Of a stretch of DNA of 64,000 nucleotides, positions 1 to 7,408 are shown in pieces (the stretch's first letter is position 1; the number at the start of each line of letters is the position of its first letter). Both the position numbers and the translations under genes were made by a program. The notes under the pieces were generated by a model. That model saw only the letters and a list, made by a program, of their open reading frames with translations, had not been told where the DNA came from and did not search any database. This DNA is from DASRDR01 sp035550795 (GTDB lineage: Bacteria; Methylomirabilota; Methylomirabilia; Rokubacteriales; DASRDR01): contig DASZOL010000068.1 of NCBI GenBank assembly GCA_035550795.1, positions 1 to 64,000 of the forward strand, in the 5' to 3' direction.

Positions 1-1
1 C

Positions 2-304
2 GTCGCCCCCGTCACCCACGCCTCCGGCAAATACCGCGGCGTCGCCTTCCGCTGGGCCTGCAACAAACGCCTCCGTCAGGCCCTCACGACGTGGGCCGAC
101 AACTCGCGTCACGCCTCGGCCTGGGCGGCCGCCGTGTATGCCCACGCCCGGGCCCGCGGCTGCGATCATCCCCACGCCATCCGGATCCTGGCTCGCGCGT
201 GGGTCCGTGTACTCTGGCGTTGTTGGCAGGATCGCCGCCCCTACGACGTCACCTGCCACCGTGCCGCCCAACCTCTGCTGGCTCTCCAAGGTGCGAGGGG
301 TTGA
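2..304 (+). CDS. IS110-family transposase, C-terminal fragment (5' end outside window)
   Basis: Frame 2 reads about 100 residues from the left edge to a TGA at 302-304, beginning VAPVTHASGK and continuing with FRWACNKRLRQAL and ADNSRHASAWA. This matches the C-terminal Transposase_20 (IS116/IS110/IS902) region, where the GxxPxxxxSG and DNSRHAS-type motifs are typical. IS110 elements use a DEDD catalytic domain that would lie further left. The stop is only 11 nt from the convergent stop of the next gene. Whether the element is complete cannot be seen because its 5' half is outside the window; IS110 elements lack classical terminal inverted repeats, so the boundary cannot be fixed either. Confidence 0.8.
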   Translation, partial: VAPVTHASGKYRGVAFRWACNKRLRQALTTWADNSRHASAWAAAVYAHARARGCDHPHAIRILARAWVRVLWRCWQDRRPYDVTCHRAAQPLLALQGARG

Positions 305-315
305 CACAGGGTGTC

Positions 316-1494
316 TCATGCGCGCAGGAGCTCGGCCAGACGCTCGCGGTCGAGCGTCACCCCGAGCCCGGGCCGGTCGGGTGGCCGCACGGCGTTGCCG
401 TGGACCTCCGGCTCCCCGACGAAGAGGGGGCGGCGCGCCGGCAGGGGCTCGGCCCAGCACGGCTCGGGGAAGTGCTCGAGCATCGGGCAGTTCGGGGTGG
501 CCATCGAGAAGTGAACGTGTGGGAGCGAGTACGTATGGTTGATGACGGGCAGCCCCCGCGCCGAGGCCATCGCGGCGATGCGGCGTCCCTCGGTGAAGCC
601 GCCGCAGCGGTGGAGGTCCGGCTGCGCGATGTCGAGCGCCTCCGCCTCGAAGAGCCGCGCGAACCCCCAGCGGCTGAACTCGTGCTCACCGCCGGAGATC
701 GGGATCCGCGTCGCGCGCCGGATGCGCGCGTACCCCTCGACGTCGTCGGGAATGACCGGCTCCTCGATCCACGCCGGCTCGTAGCGCTCGAGCATTCGGC
801 ACATGCGCTTCGCGTAGGTTGCGTCCCAGCCCATGTAGGCGTCGCAGGCCACGTCCACCCCGGGGCCGGCCGCCTCGCGCATGGTCCGCACGTGGTCCTC
901 GTTCGCCCGCATCCCGGCCAGGCCGTCGGCGGGCCCGGCCGGGAAGCGGCCCTTGACCGTCGTGTACCCGGCGGCGACGTAGGCGCGCACCTCGGCCGCG
1001 ACCCGGTCGGGGCCGACCGGGTGGAGCGCCGAGGCGTAGACACGCACGCGCTCGCGGACCGCCCCGCCGAGAAGCACGTAAACGGGCTGGCCGGCCGTGT
1101 GACCCATCAGGTCCCAGAGCGCGATGTCGACCGCCGAGATCGCCTCGATCGCCGCGCCGGCCCGACCGTACGGGATCGAGGCCCGGTACATGACGTCCCA
1201 GAGCCGCTCCACGTCGAAGGGCGACGCGCCCACCACGAACCGGCGCAGGTGCCGCTCGATCATGAGTCGCGCGGCCCCCGTCCCGTCCTCCGTCCAGCCG
1301 AGCCCCTGCCGGCCCACGTCGTCCGTGAGCACGACCAATGTCATGCCCGGGTCCCAGTACCAGGTCGAGTACGGGTGACGGTACGCCGGGTACGCCGAGA
1401 GGGGCGACACCAGCGGCAGGTCCTTCTCCCGCTCCCAGAGCTCGGCCCAGAGGCTCCGCCCGAGGTGGAAGGTCTCCAGCTGTTCGACCTTCAC
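316..1494 (-). CDS. Enolase-superfamily dehydratase, L-rhamnonate dehydratase-like
   Basis: The 392-residue protein is a mandelate-racemase/enolase-superfamily member that would dehydrate a sugar acid in the cytoplasm. Metal ligands are visible as D218, E244 (IEEP) and E270, with the general base H320 (INHTYS) and K181 in the KxR position. The SGGEHEFSRWGF segment closely resembles the L-rhamnonate dehydratase subgroup, which favours a 6-deoxy or related aldonic acid; the exact substrate is inference. The start is GTG at 1494, which overlaps the TGA of the upstream lyase gene by 4 nt (GTGA), so the two are probably translationally coupled. It is the last gene of the minus-strand sugar-acid operon. 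Products of such dehydratases are 2-keto-3-deoxy acids, fitting the adjacent aldolase-like gene. Confidence 0.85.
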   Translation of the reverse strand: MKVEQLETFHLGRSLWAELWEREKDLPLVSPLSAYPAYRHPYSTWYWDPGMTLVVLTDDVGRQGLGWTEDGTGAARLMIERHLRRFVVGASPFDVERLWDVMYRASIPYGRAGAAIEAISAVDIALWDLMGHTAGQPVYVLLGGAVRERVRVYASALHPVGPDRVAAEVRAYVAAGYTTVKGRFPAGPADGLAGMRANEDHVRTMREAAGPGVDVACDAYMGWDATYAKRMCRMLERYEPAWIEEPVIPDDVEGYARIRRATRIPISGGEHEFSRWGFARLFEAEALDIAQPDLHRCGGFTEGRRIAAMASARGLPVINHTYSLPHVHFSMATPNCPMLEHFPEPCWAEPLPARRPLFVGEPEVHGNAVRPPDRPGLGVTLDRERLAELLRA

Positions 1495-2411
1495 GCGGGA
1501 CTTCCGAGTCTGGCCACCGCGTCCACCACGCGGTCCATCAGGAACCGCGCGTAGGCGAGCGTGTCGGCGTCCAGGCGCATCCTCGGGTGCCGCGGGTGCG
1601 AGGCCCGGAGGAGGCCACGGCGGATCAGCAGGTCCTTCTCCAGGTAGTTGTACGACTCCATGCTCTGCAAGGAGTACGCGATCCACGGGTGGATGCGGGC
1701 GAAGTGGGCATACGCCTCGGCGAGGCGGCCTGCGCGGCCGAGGTCCCACACGCGCTGCAGCACGTCCACGAGGGCGAGGCCGGGCATGACGCCGACGATG
1801 CCGGCCGGAATGAGCTCGAGCATGAACTCGCCGCCCCAGCCCTCCAGCACGCCGACCGCGTCCCCGCAGAGGGCGCGGATCGCGCGGACCTTGGGTCCCA
1901 TGCGAGGCTCCTCCAGCTTGATGTACGTGAAGTTCGGGCACGCGTCGCGGAGCCGGGCGCAGAACTCGGCGCCGACGGAGGCGCCGGTGGGATTCCAGTC
2001 CTGAACGAGGAGCGGGACGCCGACGGCCTGTCCGACCGTCCGCGCGAACTCCAGCAGGTCGTCTTCTCCGTAGGCGAAGCTCCGCGGGAGCGCCACGGAA
2101 ACGACGGAGGCGCCGGCCTTCTCGTTGGCGCGCGCCAGCTCCGCGGCGCGCCGCGCCGAGCCGTGATTCGACTGGCCCATGACCGGGATGCGGCCGCCCA
2201 CCGCCGCCACGGCCACGCGGACCACCTGGAGCCGCTCCTCCTCGGAGAGCTTGTAGAACTCGCTGGCGTAGGCGGGCAGACACAGGGCCCCGGCCTGCTG
2301 GCGAGCGGCGAAGTCGCAGAGGGCGGCGAGCCCCTCGGGGTCGATCGACTCGTCTTCCCGGAACGGCACCGGGATGACGGGGACCATGCCTTGGATGCCG
2401 GTCGTGCTCAC
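1491..2411 (-). CDS. DapA/NAL-superfamily lyase or aldolase (2-keto-3-deoxy acid aldolase-like)
   Basis: A 306-residue TIM-barrel protein of the dihydrodipicolinate synthase/N-acetylneuraminate lyase superfamily. K165 in YIKLEEP is the expected Schiff-base lysine. The classic GTTGE loop is absent (LPAYASEFYKLSEEER instead) and the usual YNxP tyrosine is replaced (DWNP, W139), so it is not a true lysine-biosynthesis DapA. A role in cleaving or dehydrating the 2-keto-3-deoxy acid made by the neighbouring dehydratases is inferred from context. GTG start at 2411 with GGGAG eight bases upstream. Confidence 0.8.
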   Translation of the reverse strand: MSTTGIQGMVPVIPVPFREDESIDPEGLAALCDFAARQQAGALCLPAYASEFYKLSEEERLQVVRVAVAAVGGRIPVMGQSNHGSARRAAELARANEKAGASVVSVALPRSFAYGEDDLLEFARTVGQAVGVPLLVQDWNPTGASVGAEFCARLRDACPNFTYIKLEEPRMGPKVRAIRALCGDAVGVLEGWGGEFMLELIPAGIVGVMPGLALVDVLQRVWDLGRAGRLAEAYAHFARIHPWIAYSLQSMESYNYLEKDLLIRRGLLRASHPRHPRMRLDADTLAYARFLMDRVVDAVARLGSPA

Positions 2412-2498
2412 GTGGTGGCTCCCTTCGGCCAGCGGTAGGCGGACGCGGCCCGGGGAGAATACGCCTCCCCGGGCCGACGAATGCGAACCGGATCTGGA

Positions 2499-3818
2499 CT
2501 AGCTGCGGCGCTTGGCCCGTGTGACCGCCTCGGCCACCTTGTCCGCCGCGCGGTTGAGCGCGTCCTTCACGGGCATCTGGCCCTGGATGGCCGGGTGGAA
2601 GCTCTCGGAGAACGCTCGGATCACGACGAAGTCCACCCCGTGCGGGGACAGGGAATGGATCTCGTCCGACGGGTACTTGTCGAGCTGCTCCCGGTTCAGG
2701 GCGAAGATCGGCCACTTCTTCGCCTCGGGGGTGTCGAACACGTCCTTCCGGACCGGAGTCAGGCCGAGCTCCTTCACGCAGTACACCTGGGCGTCCTTGG
2801 ACAGGTACTCCTCCATGAACTTCCAGGCCCACTCCTTGTTCTTGCTGCGCGCGGGGATCGCGCCGAGCCCCTCGGCGACCGGCGCCGCGCAGCTGTGCTT
2901 CTTCTCGGGGTCGTCGGCATCGGCAGGGTTTAGCGCCATGCCGTACTTTCCGGAGATCACGGAGAGCTTCGGGTCCTCGAAGGTGAGGTTCGCCCACGAC
3001 CAGTTGAAGGACATGGCGGCCTTGCCCGCGGCCATCACCTTGTTGTTCGCCCCGCCGCTGAACGTCCGGAGCGTCTCGGGGAAGACCACACCGGCCGCCC
3101 ACATGTCGCGGAACCAGGTCAGCGCCCGCACCCCGGCATCGCCCTGGAACGCGGGGTTTCCCTCCTTGTCCCACATGCGCCCGCCCGCCGCGAACAGGCG
3201 CCGGCGGAAGTTGTACCAGAAGTTGTCGTCGTCCCAGTCGCCGGTGAAGCCGTAGAACTGGGGGCCCTTGTGGACCTTCTTGGCCACCTGGAGGATCTCC
3301 TGGTAGGTGCGGGGGGCCTGGGGGATGAGATCCTTCCGGTAGAAGAGCTGCATGTCGAGGTTGTGGAACGGCAGCCCGTAGATCTTGTTCTGCCAGGTGG
3401 CGCCCGCCACCCACGGCCCCTTGATGTCGTCCAGCTTCAGCGCCGTGCTCTTCTTCAGGTAGTCATCGAGAGGCTCGTAGTAGCCCTTCGGCGCGAACAC
3501 GCCGGTGAAAGGATCCGACCAGACCACGACGTCGTACAGGGACGTGCTGGCGCCCGAGATCATGTCGGCCACCTGCTTCTCGTAGGCCGGCGTGAACTCG
3601 ACCGTCGTGAAGGCCACCTCGATGCCGTGCTTTGCGGTGAACTGCTTGGCGACGTACGACGAGAGCGGCTCGAAGTCCTCGGCCAGGACCTGGAGCTTCT
3701 GCGGCTTGCCCTGCGCGGCCGCGGGCCGCACGGCGGGCAGCGCCGCGGCGGCGAGGGCTCCCGAGCCCGCCGACCGGAGGAACGACCGCCGAGTGATCCC
3801 GGATCTCCCGAAGCCCAT
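2499..3818 (-). CDS. Extracellular sugar-binding protein of ABC importer (Tat signal)
   Basis: The 439-residue protein is a family 1 solute-binding protein for a carbohydrate ABC importer. Its N-terminus carries a twin-arginine motif (ITRRSFLRSAG, R10-R11), a hydrophobic stretch and an Ala-rich cleavage region ending AAAQG, so export by the Tat route is likely. The mature part has the typical VLAEDFEPLSSYVAKQFTAKHG opening and a WAWKFMEEYLS segment near the C-terminus. ATG at 3818 has a good GGGAGG site 5 nt upstream. It follows the two permease genes and precedes the lyase gene, so it probably delivers the sugar or sugar acid that the dehydratases use. Confidence 0.9.
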   Translation of the reverse strand: MGFGRSGITRRSFLRSAGSGALAAAALPAVRPAAAQGKPQKLQVLAEDFEPLSSYVAKQFTAKHGIEVAFTTVEFTPAYEKQVADMISGASTSLYDVVVWSDPFTGVFAPKGYYEPLDDYLKKSTALKLDDIKGPWVAGATWQNKIYGLPFHNLDMQLFYRKDLIPQAPRTYQEILQVAKKVHKGPQFYGFTGDWDDDNFWYNFRRRLFAAGGRMWDKEGNPAFQGDAGVRALTWFRDMWAAGVVFPETLRTFSGGANNKVMAAGKAAMSFNWSWANLTFEDPKLSVISGKYGMALNPADADDPEKKHSCAAPVAEGLGAIPARSKNKEWAWKFMEEYLSKDAQVYCVKELGLTPVRKDVFDTPEAKKWPIFALNREQLDKYPSDEIHSLSPHGVDFVVIRAFSESFHPAIQGQMPVKDALNRAADKVAEAVTRAKRRS

Positions 3819-3871
3819 GTACTGCCTCCCTTCCCCTTGCCGGGCGTCCGCGGACCGCCCCTCCCGGGGGG

Positions 3872-4762
3872 TCAGCCCGTCACCGCGCCCGCGGTGAGCC
3901 CCTTGACCAGGTAGCGCTGGAAGACCAGCGCGAGCACCAGCGGCACCAGGAGCGCGAGCACCGCCTGCGCCGACATGAACCCCCACCGGGCCTGGATCTC
4001 TCCCACCCCCAGAGAGACCACGACCGCGACGGGCTTCACACGCGTCCCCGTGAGCACCAGCGCGAACATGAGCTCTCCCCAGGCCGACAGGAAGCCCCAG
4101 ACGAGAGAGGCCACCAGCCCCTGCACGGAGAGCGGTAGGACGATGCGCCACAGCGCGCCGAGGGCGGAGCAACCATCGACCAGCGCCGCTTCCTCGAGCT
4201 CCCGCGGGATTCCCTGGAGGAAGCCGAGCATCATCCAGGCCACGAACGGGGTGAAGAACGCGATCAGCGGCAGCACGTAGCCCGGATACGTGTCGACGAG
4301 ATTCCAGCCTCGGATCACGATGAAGAGCGGAATCAGCACCGCCAGGCCCGGGATCATCTGCACGACGATGTAGGTCCGGACCAGGAATACGCGCCCCGGG
4401 AACCGGAGCCGCGCGAACGCGTAGGCGGCCAGCGACCCGAGCAGCACCGTGCCGGTCGCGACGAAGGTCGCGACGACCGTGGTGTGCCAGAGCGCTTCCA
4501 GCAGGAAGTACCCGTACTCCGCGGACACTCCGTATTCGATCTGCTGGGTGCGCCACGGCATGAGCAGCGCCTGGTAATAGCCGAGCTGGATCCGGCGCGG
4601 CAGCACGAGCTCGGAGGAGAAGCGGACGAAGTCCGTCTCGACGAGGATGGACGAGAGGACCATCCAGAGGACGGGCAGGAGCGTGTAGGCGAGGAAGAGG
4701 CCGACCAGCGCGTAGAGCCCGGCGCCATCGAGGGCCCGGCGAAGGCGTCCGGGCCGGATCAT
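3872..4762 (-). CDS. Sugar ABC transporter permease, MalG type
   Basis: The 296-residue inner-membrane permease has about six predicted membrane segments. The cytoplasmic EAA loop (ELEEAALVDGCSALGALWRIVLP) that contacts the ATPase is present near residue 200. Length and layout fit the MalG/UgpE side of CUT1 sugar importers. ATG at 4762 has a G-rich stretch directly in front; a GTG one codon upstream is an alternative. It lies 26 nt after the MalF-type gene and 53 nt before the binding-protein gene. No ATPase gene accompanies it, so a shared MsmK/UgpC-type ATPase elsewhere is likely needed (inference). Confidence 0.88.
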   Translation of the reverse strand: MIRPGRLRRALDGAGLYALVGLFLAYTLLPVLWMVLSSILVETDFVRFSSELVLPRRIQLGYYQALLMPWRTQQIEYGVSAEYGYFLLEALWHTTVVATFVATGTVLLGSLAAYAFARLRFPGRVFLVRTYIVVQMIPGLAVLIPLFIVIRGWNLVDTYPGYVLPLIAFFTPFVAWMMLGFLQGIPRELEEAALVDGCSALGALWRIVLPLSVQGLVASLVWGFLSAWGELMFALVLTGTRVKPVAVVVSLGVGEIQARWGFMSAQAVLALLVPLVLALVFQRYLVKGLTAGAVTG

Positions 4763-4788
4763 GACCCCCGCCGGCGACCGGCCCCGTC

Positions 4789-5736
4789 TCAACGCTCGAC
4801 CTCGAGGCGCAGCGGAAAGAGGCGGAAGTACACGACCGTCAGGCCCGCGATGACCACGAAGAGCGTATAGGCGAGGGTGGCGCCGTAGCCGAAGTTCAGG
4901 TTCTTGAAGCTCTGCACGAAGACGTTGAAGTACCAGACCATCGTGCCGGCGTAACCGTTGGTGAGGACGTAGATGAGGTCGAAGACCTTGAAGGACGAGA
5001 TCGTGGTCAGCACCACGAGCACCAGGCCCACCGTCCGGATCGAGGGGAGCGTCACGTACCAGAAGCATCGCCAGGGGCCGGCTCCGTCGACGCGCGCAGC
5101 CTGGTAGAGCTCCCCGGGGATGGTCTGGAGCGCCGCCAGCAGGAACAGGGCCACGAGGGGCACGTTGGTCCAGACCTGGGCGAAGGCAACGGCGTTGATC
5201 GCGAGGCGGGGATCGGTCAGCCACTGCACCGGATGGTCGACGAGCCCGACCGCGCGCAGCACCGTGTTCACGACGCCGAACCCGGCGTTCAAGGCCAACC
5301 CCCACATGCGGCCGGAGACGACGGTCGGAATGGCCCACGGCACGAGGAGCATGAGCCGGCAGAAGCGCTGTCCCCGGAACTCCTGGTTGAGAAGAAGCGC
5401 GATGCCAAGGCCCAGAAGGAGCGTCACGATGACGACGAGCCCCGTGAAGTGGACCGTCGTGACCACGATCTCGGGCAGCGCCCGGTCACGGACCATGTGG
5501 CGCCAGTTGTCGGCTCCTACGAACACCGCGTCGAGACCTCGCACGTCCAGTTGGACGTCCTGCGTCGTGAGCCAGACGGAATATGCGATCGGATACAGCT
5601 CGAGAAGGCAGATGATGAGGAGGCTCGGCAGGACGAGGGCGTAGGCCAGCCGGGTGGTCGCCGCCCGCCGTGTCATGGGGCGCCGCGCCCGAACGCGCTC
5701 GCGGCTCGTCGCGACGATCGCGTCACCCTCTCGCAT
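4789..5736 (-). CDS. Sugar ABC transporter permease, MalF type
   Basis: A 315-residue permease of the MalF/UgpA family: a basic N-terminal tail, a first membrane helix (LAYALVLPSLLIICLLELYPIAYSVWL) and an EAA loop (LYQAARVDGAGPWRCFWYVTLP) near residue 220. It partners the MalG-type protein to form the channel of the CUT1 importer. ATG at 5736 is 2 nt past the stop of the upstream dehydratase gene, arguing for one transcript; an internal ATG at 5676 (MTRRAATTR) is a possible alternative start that would shorten the basic tail. Confidence 0.88.
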   Translation of the reverse strand: MREGDAIVATSRERVRARRPMTRRAATTRLAYALVLPSLLIICLLELYPIAYSVWLTTQDVQLDVRGLDAVFVGADNWRHMVRDRALPEIVVTTVHFTGLVVIVTLLLGLGIALLLNQEFRGQRFCRLMLLVPWAIPTVVSGRMWGLALNAGFGVVNTVLRAVGLVDHPVQWLTDPRLAINAVAFAQVWTNVPLVALFLLAALQTIPGELYQAARVDGAGPWRCFWYVTLPSIRTVGLVLVVLTTISSFKVFDLIYVLTNGYAGTMVWYFNVFVQSFKNLNFGYGATLAYTLFVVIAGLTVVYFRLFPLRLEVER

Positions 5737-5738
5737 GC

Positions 5739-6860
5739 TCAGGCTACGCGGTAACGCTCGAGCACCTGCTCGTCGAGCGTGATACCGAGCCCCGGTCCCT
5801 GCGGCACGGCGACCATGCCGTCGCCGTCGATCCAGAAGCGCGGGTGCACGAGGTCATGGGCGAGGGGCGAATCCCACACGCAGAACTCGAGGAACGGTGC
5901 CTCGGGAAGGGCGGCCAGGAGGTGGAGTGTCGCCGCCTTCAGGATCCCCGTCTTGAAGGCGTGAGGCACGCAGGGCACCCCCCGGAGCCGGGCAAGGTCC
6001 GCGATGCGGCGCGTCTCGGTCAAACCGCCGGCGTGCGCGATGTCGGGCTGGATGACGTCGATCCGCCCCTCGTCGAGAAGCTGCTCGAACTCCCAGCGCG
6101 TCACCGACTGCTCCCCGCACGCGATCCGTGTATCGACCGCGTCCGCGAGCCGCCGGTACCCGCGGAGGTCGTCCGGCATGAGCGGCTCCTCGATCCAGTA
6201 GGGCTCGTAGCGCTCCATCCGCTGGACCTGCCGGATCGCCGTCGCCGCATCCCAGGCGAGCCCGATGTCGAACATGAGCGCGACGCGGTCGCCCACCGCG
6301 CGCCGGGCTGCCTCGACGAGGGCGACGTCCCCGTCGAGCGACCGCCCGAAGCCGCCCCAGCCAAGCTTGACCGCGGTGAAGCCCCGGGACGCCCAGCGCT
6401 CCGCTTCCTGTCCGGCCTCGGCGGGAGCGTCGGGCATGAGGGTGCTCGCGTAGGCGCGCACCCGGTCGCGGTGGGCGCCGCCCAGGAGCCGGTGCACGGG
6501 CTGACCGAGCGCCTTGCCGCAGAGGTCCCAGAGGGCGATGTCGATGCCGCTGAGCGCGTGGATGCCGACACCACGGCGACCGAAGTAGAGCGAGCCCCGG
6601 TAGAGCTGCTCCCAGAGCCGGGCGACGTCGCGGGGATCCTCGCCGAGCAGGAGCTGGCGGTACCCGGAGCAGGTGAGGTGAGACCTCGGAGCCTCGATTG
6701 CCGCCTTGACCACCTCGGGCGCGGAGTCCACCTCGCCGATCCCCACCAGCCCCGCGTCCGTATGAATGCGCACGACCAGCGTGTCCTGCGTGCCATCGGA
6801 GATGTCCCGCACCGGCTCGTGCCGGCGGAGGACGATCGCCTCCACGTCGGTGATCTTCAC
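5739..6860 (-). CDS. Mandelate racemase/muconate-lactonizing enzyme family protein
   Basis: The 373-residue enolase-superfamily protein has K165 (AVKLGWGG), metal ligands D198, E224 (IEEP) and E250 (ACGEQ), and H300 (PHAFKTG), so it has a complete mandelate-racemase-type active site. The fold and length suit an acid-sugar dehydratase or a racemase; the substrate cannot be read from sequence. It differs from the RhmD-like enzyme at the far end of the same operon, so the pathway probably has two dehydration or isomerisation steps or handles two substrates. GTG start at 6860. First gene of the operon, reading away from the 548-bp divergent intergenic region. Confidence 0.85.
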   Translation of the reverse strand: MKITDVEAIVLRRHEPVRDISDGTQDTLVVRIHTDAGLVGIGEVDSAPEVVKAAIEAPRSHLTCSGYRQLLLGEDPRDVARLWEQLYRGSLYFGRRGVGIHALSGIDIALWDLCGKALGQPVHRLLGGAHRDRVRAYASTLMPDAPAEAGQEAERWASRGFTAVKLGWGGFGRSLDGDVALVEAARRAVGDRVALMFDIGLAWDAATAIRQVQRMERYEPYWIEEPLMPDDLRGYRRLADAVDTRIACGEQSVTRWEFEQLLDEGRIDVIQPDIAHAGGLTETRRIADLARLRGVPCVPHAFKTGILKAATLHLLAALPEAPFLEFCVWDSPLAHDLVHPRFWIDGDGMVAVPQGPGLGITLDEQVLERYRVA

Positions 6861-6882
6861 GAGGGCGCCCCCGGTCGCTATC

Positions 6883-6893
6883 TCACTATGTGA
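6883..6893. promoter_or_regulatory. Candidate operator TCAC-TAT-GTGA upstream of sugar-acid operon
   Basis: TCACTATGTGA is a perfect 4-3-4 inverted repeat inside the only AT-rich patch close to the GTG start at 6860. On the minus strand CATAGT within it matches four of six bases of a -10 box, so a repressor bound here would cover the promoter. No regulator gene is adjacent. This is a sequence pattern only. Confidence 0.3.
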
Positions 6894-7043
6894 AATGGGA
6901 CTTCGTGATCTGAAGCCGGCCGGACGCTAGCACGCACCCCGGATGCCGTCAAGGAAGGCGGGCGGAAGGTGCCGCTGCCGCGCTCCTGCGCGCCAGACTG
7001 GCGAGGCGGCCGTGCGCCCCACCGTGGAGTCTCGCATCCGGGC

Positions 7044-7060
7044 ACCGGCCAATGGCCGGT
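7044..7060. promoter_or_regulatory. Perfect inverted repeat ACCGGCC-AAT-GGCCGGT
   Basis: A 17-bp sequence with 7-bp arms and a 3-bp centre lies midway between the divergent operons. It could be a regulator site or a hairpin. In DNA this GC-rich, short G/C palindromes are common, so weight is limited. Confidence 0.25.
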
Positions 7061-7318
7061 CAGGCTGGGAGGGGCGTGCCCCTCGGGCAAGCGGCGGAAC
7101 CCTCAGCGCTCCCGCGACCTCGGCGATCGGCCGTCCTCCAGCTCGCCTGATCCGGGCTCCCCCGAACCCGAGGACGCCGCCCTCCCTGCCGGCCTCGGCG
7201 GTGCGCCGGGCGACGACCCCGTCGGCCTCCTCACGCGAGGCCTTGCGGTCGGGGAGCGTTGCGAGCACTAGGGAGGTCTGCCCGGCAGACGGGGGCGCGG
7301 CCACCGTCCCCGGCCCCG

Positions 7319-7327
7319 TGCTACGAT
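7319..7327 (+). promoter_or_regulatory. Possible extended -10 promoter for dipeptide ABC genes
   Basis: TGC followed by TACGAT (TGn plus a -10 box with four of six consensus bases) lies about 80 bp before the ATG at 7409. No good -35 is visible at the expected spacing, which extended -10 promoters can tolerate. Confidence 0.25.
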
Positions 7328-7408
7328 ACGCCCCGCCTCGGGTAGGGCCGACGGGGAGGGGACGCCGGGGCTAACGGTGCCCAGAGGGAACGACGAAGGA
7401 GGTCCAGG

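Larger units (their letters stand above)
6861..7408. other. Divergent intergenic region between the sugar-acid operon and the dipeptide ABC genes
   Basis: 548 bp without a convincing gene; the open frames here are GC-rich and low in complexity, with no family resemblance. It holds an AT-rich inverted repeat near the minus-strand operon (6883-6893), a perfect 7-3-7 inverted repeat in the middle (7044-7060) and a possible extended -10 element in front of the plus-strand gene (7319-7327). Both operons are probably controlled from here. Confidence 0.6.

Noticed and set aside
1491..2411. Naming the TIM-barrel lyase dapA
   Set aside because: It lacks the GTTGE loop and the catalytic Tyr of YNxP; context is sugar-acid catabolism.
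316..3414. A 1032-codon open frame on the minus strand
   Set aside because: Only its downstream part (from 1494) has family features; the rest is antisense or shifted reading of the lyase and binding-protein genes with Arg/Pro/Gly-rich low-complexity sequence.
6927..7374. Open frames on both strands in the divergent intergenic region
   Set aside because: Composition is Pro/Arg/Ala-rich with no ribosome site or family resemblance; the region fits a regulatory gap better.
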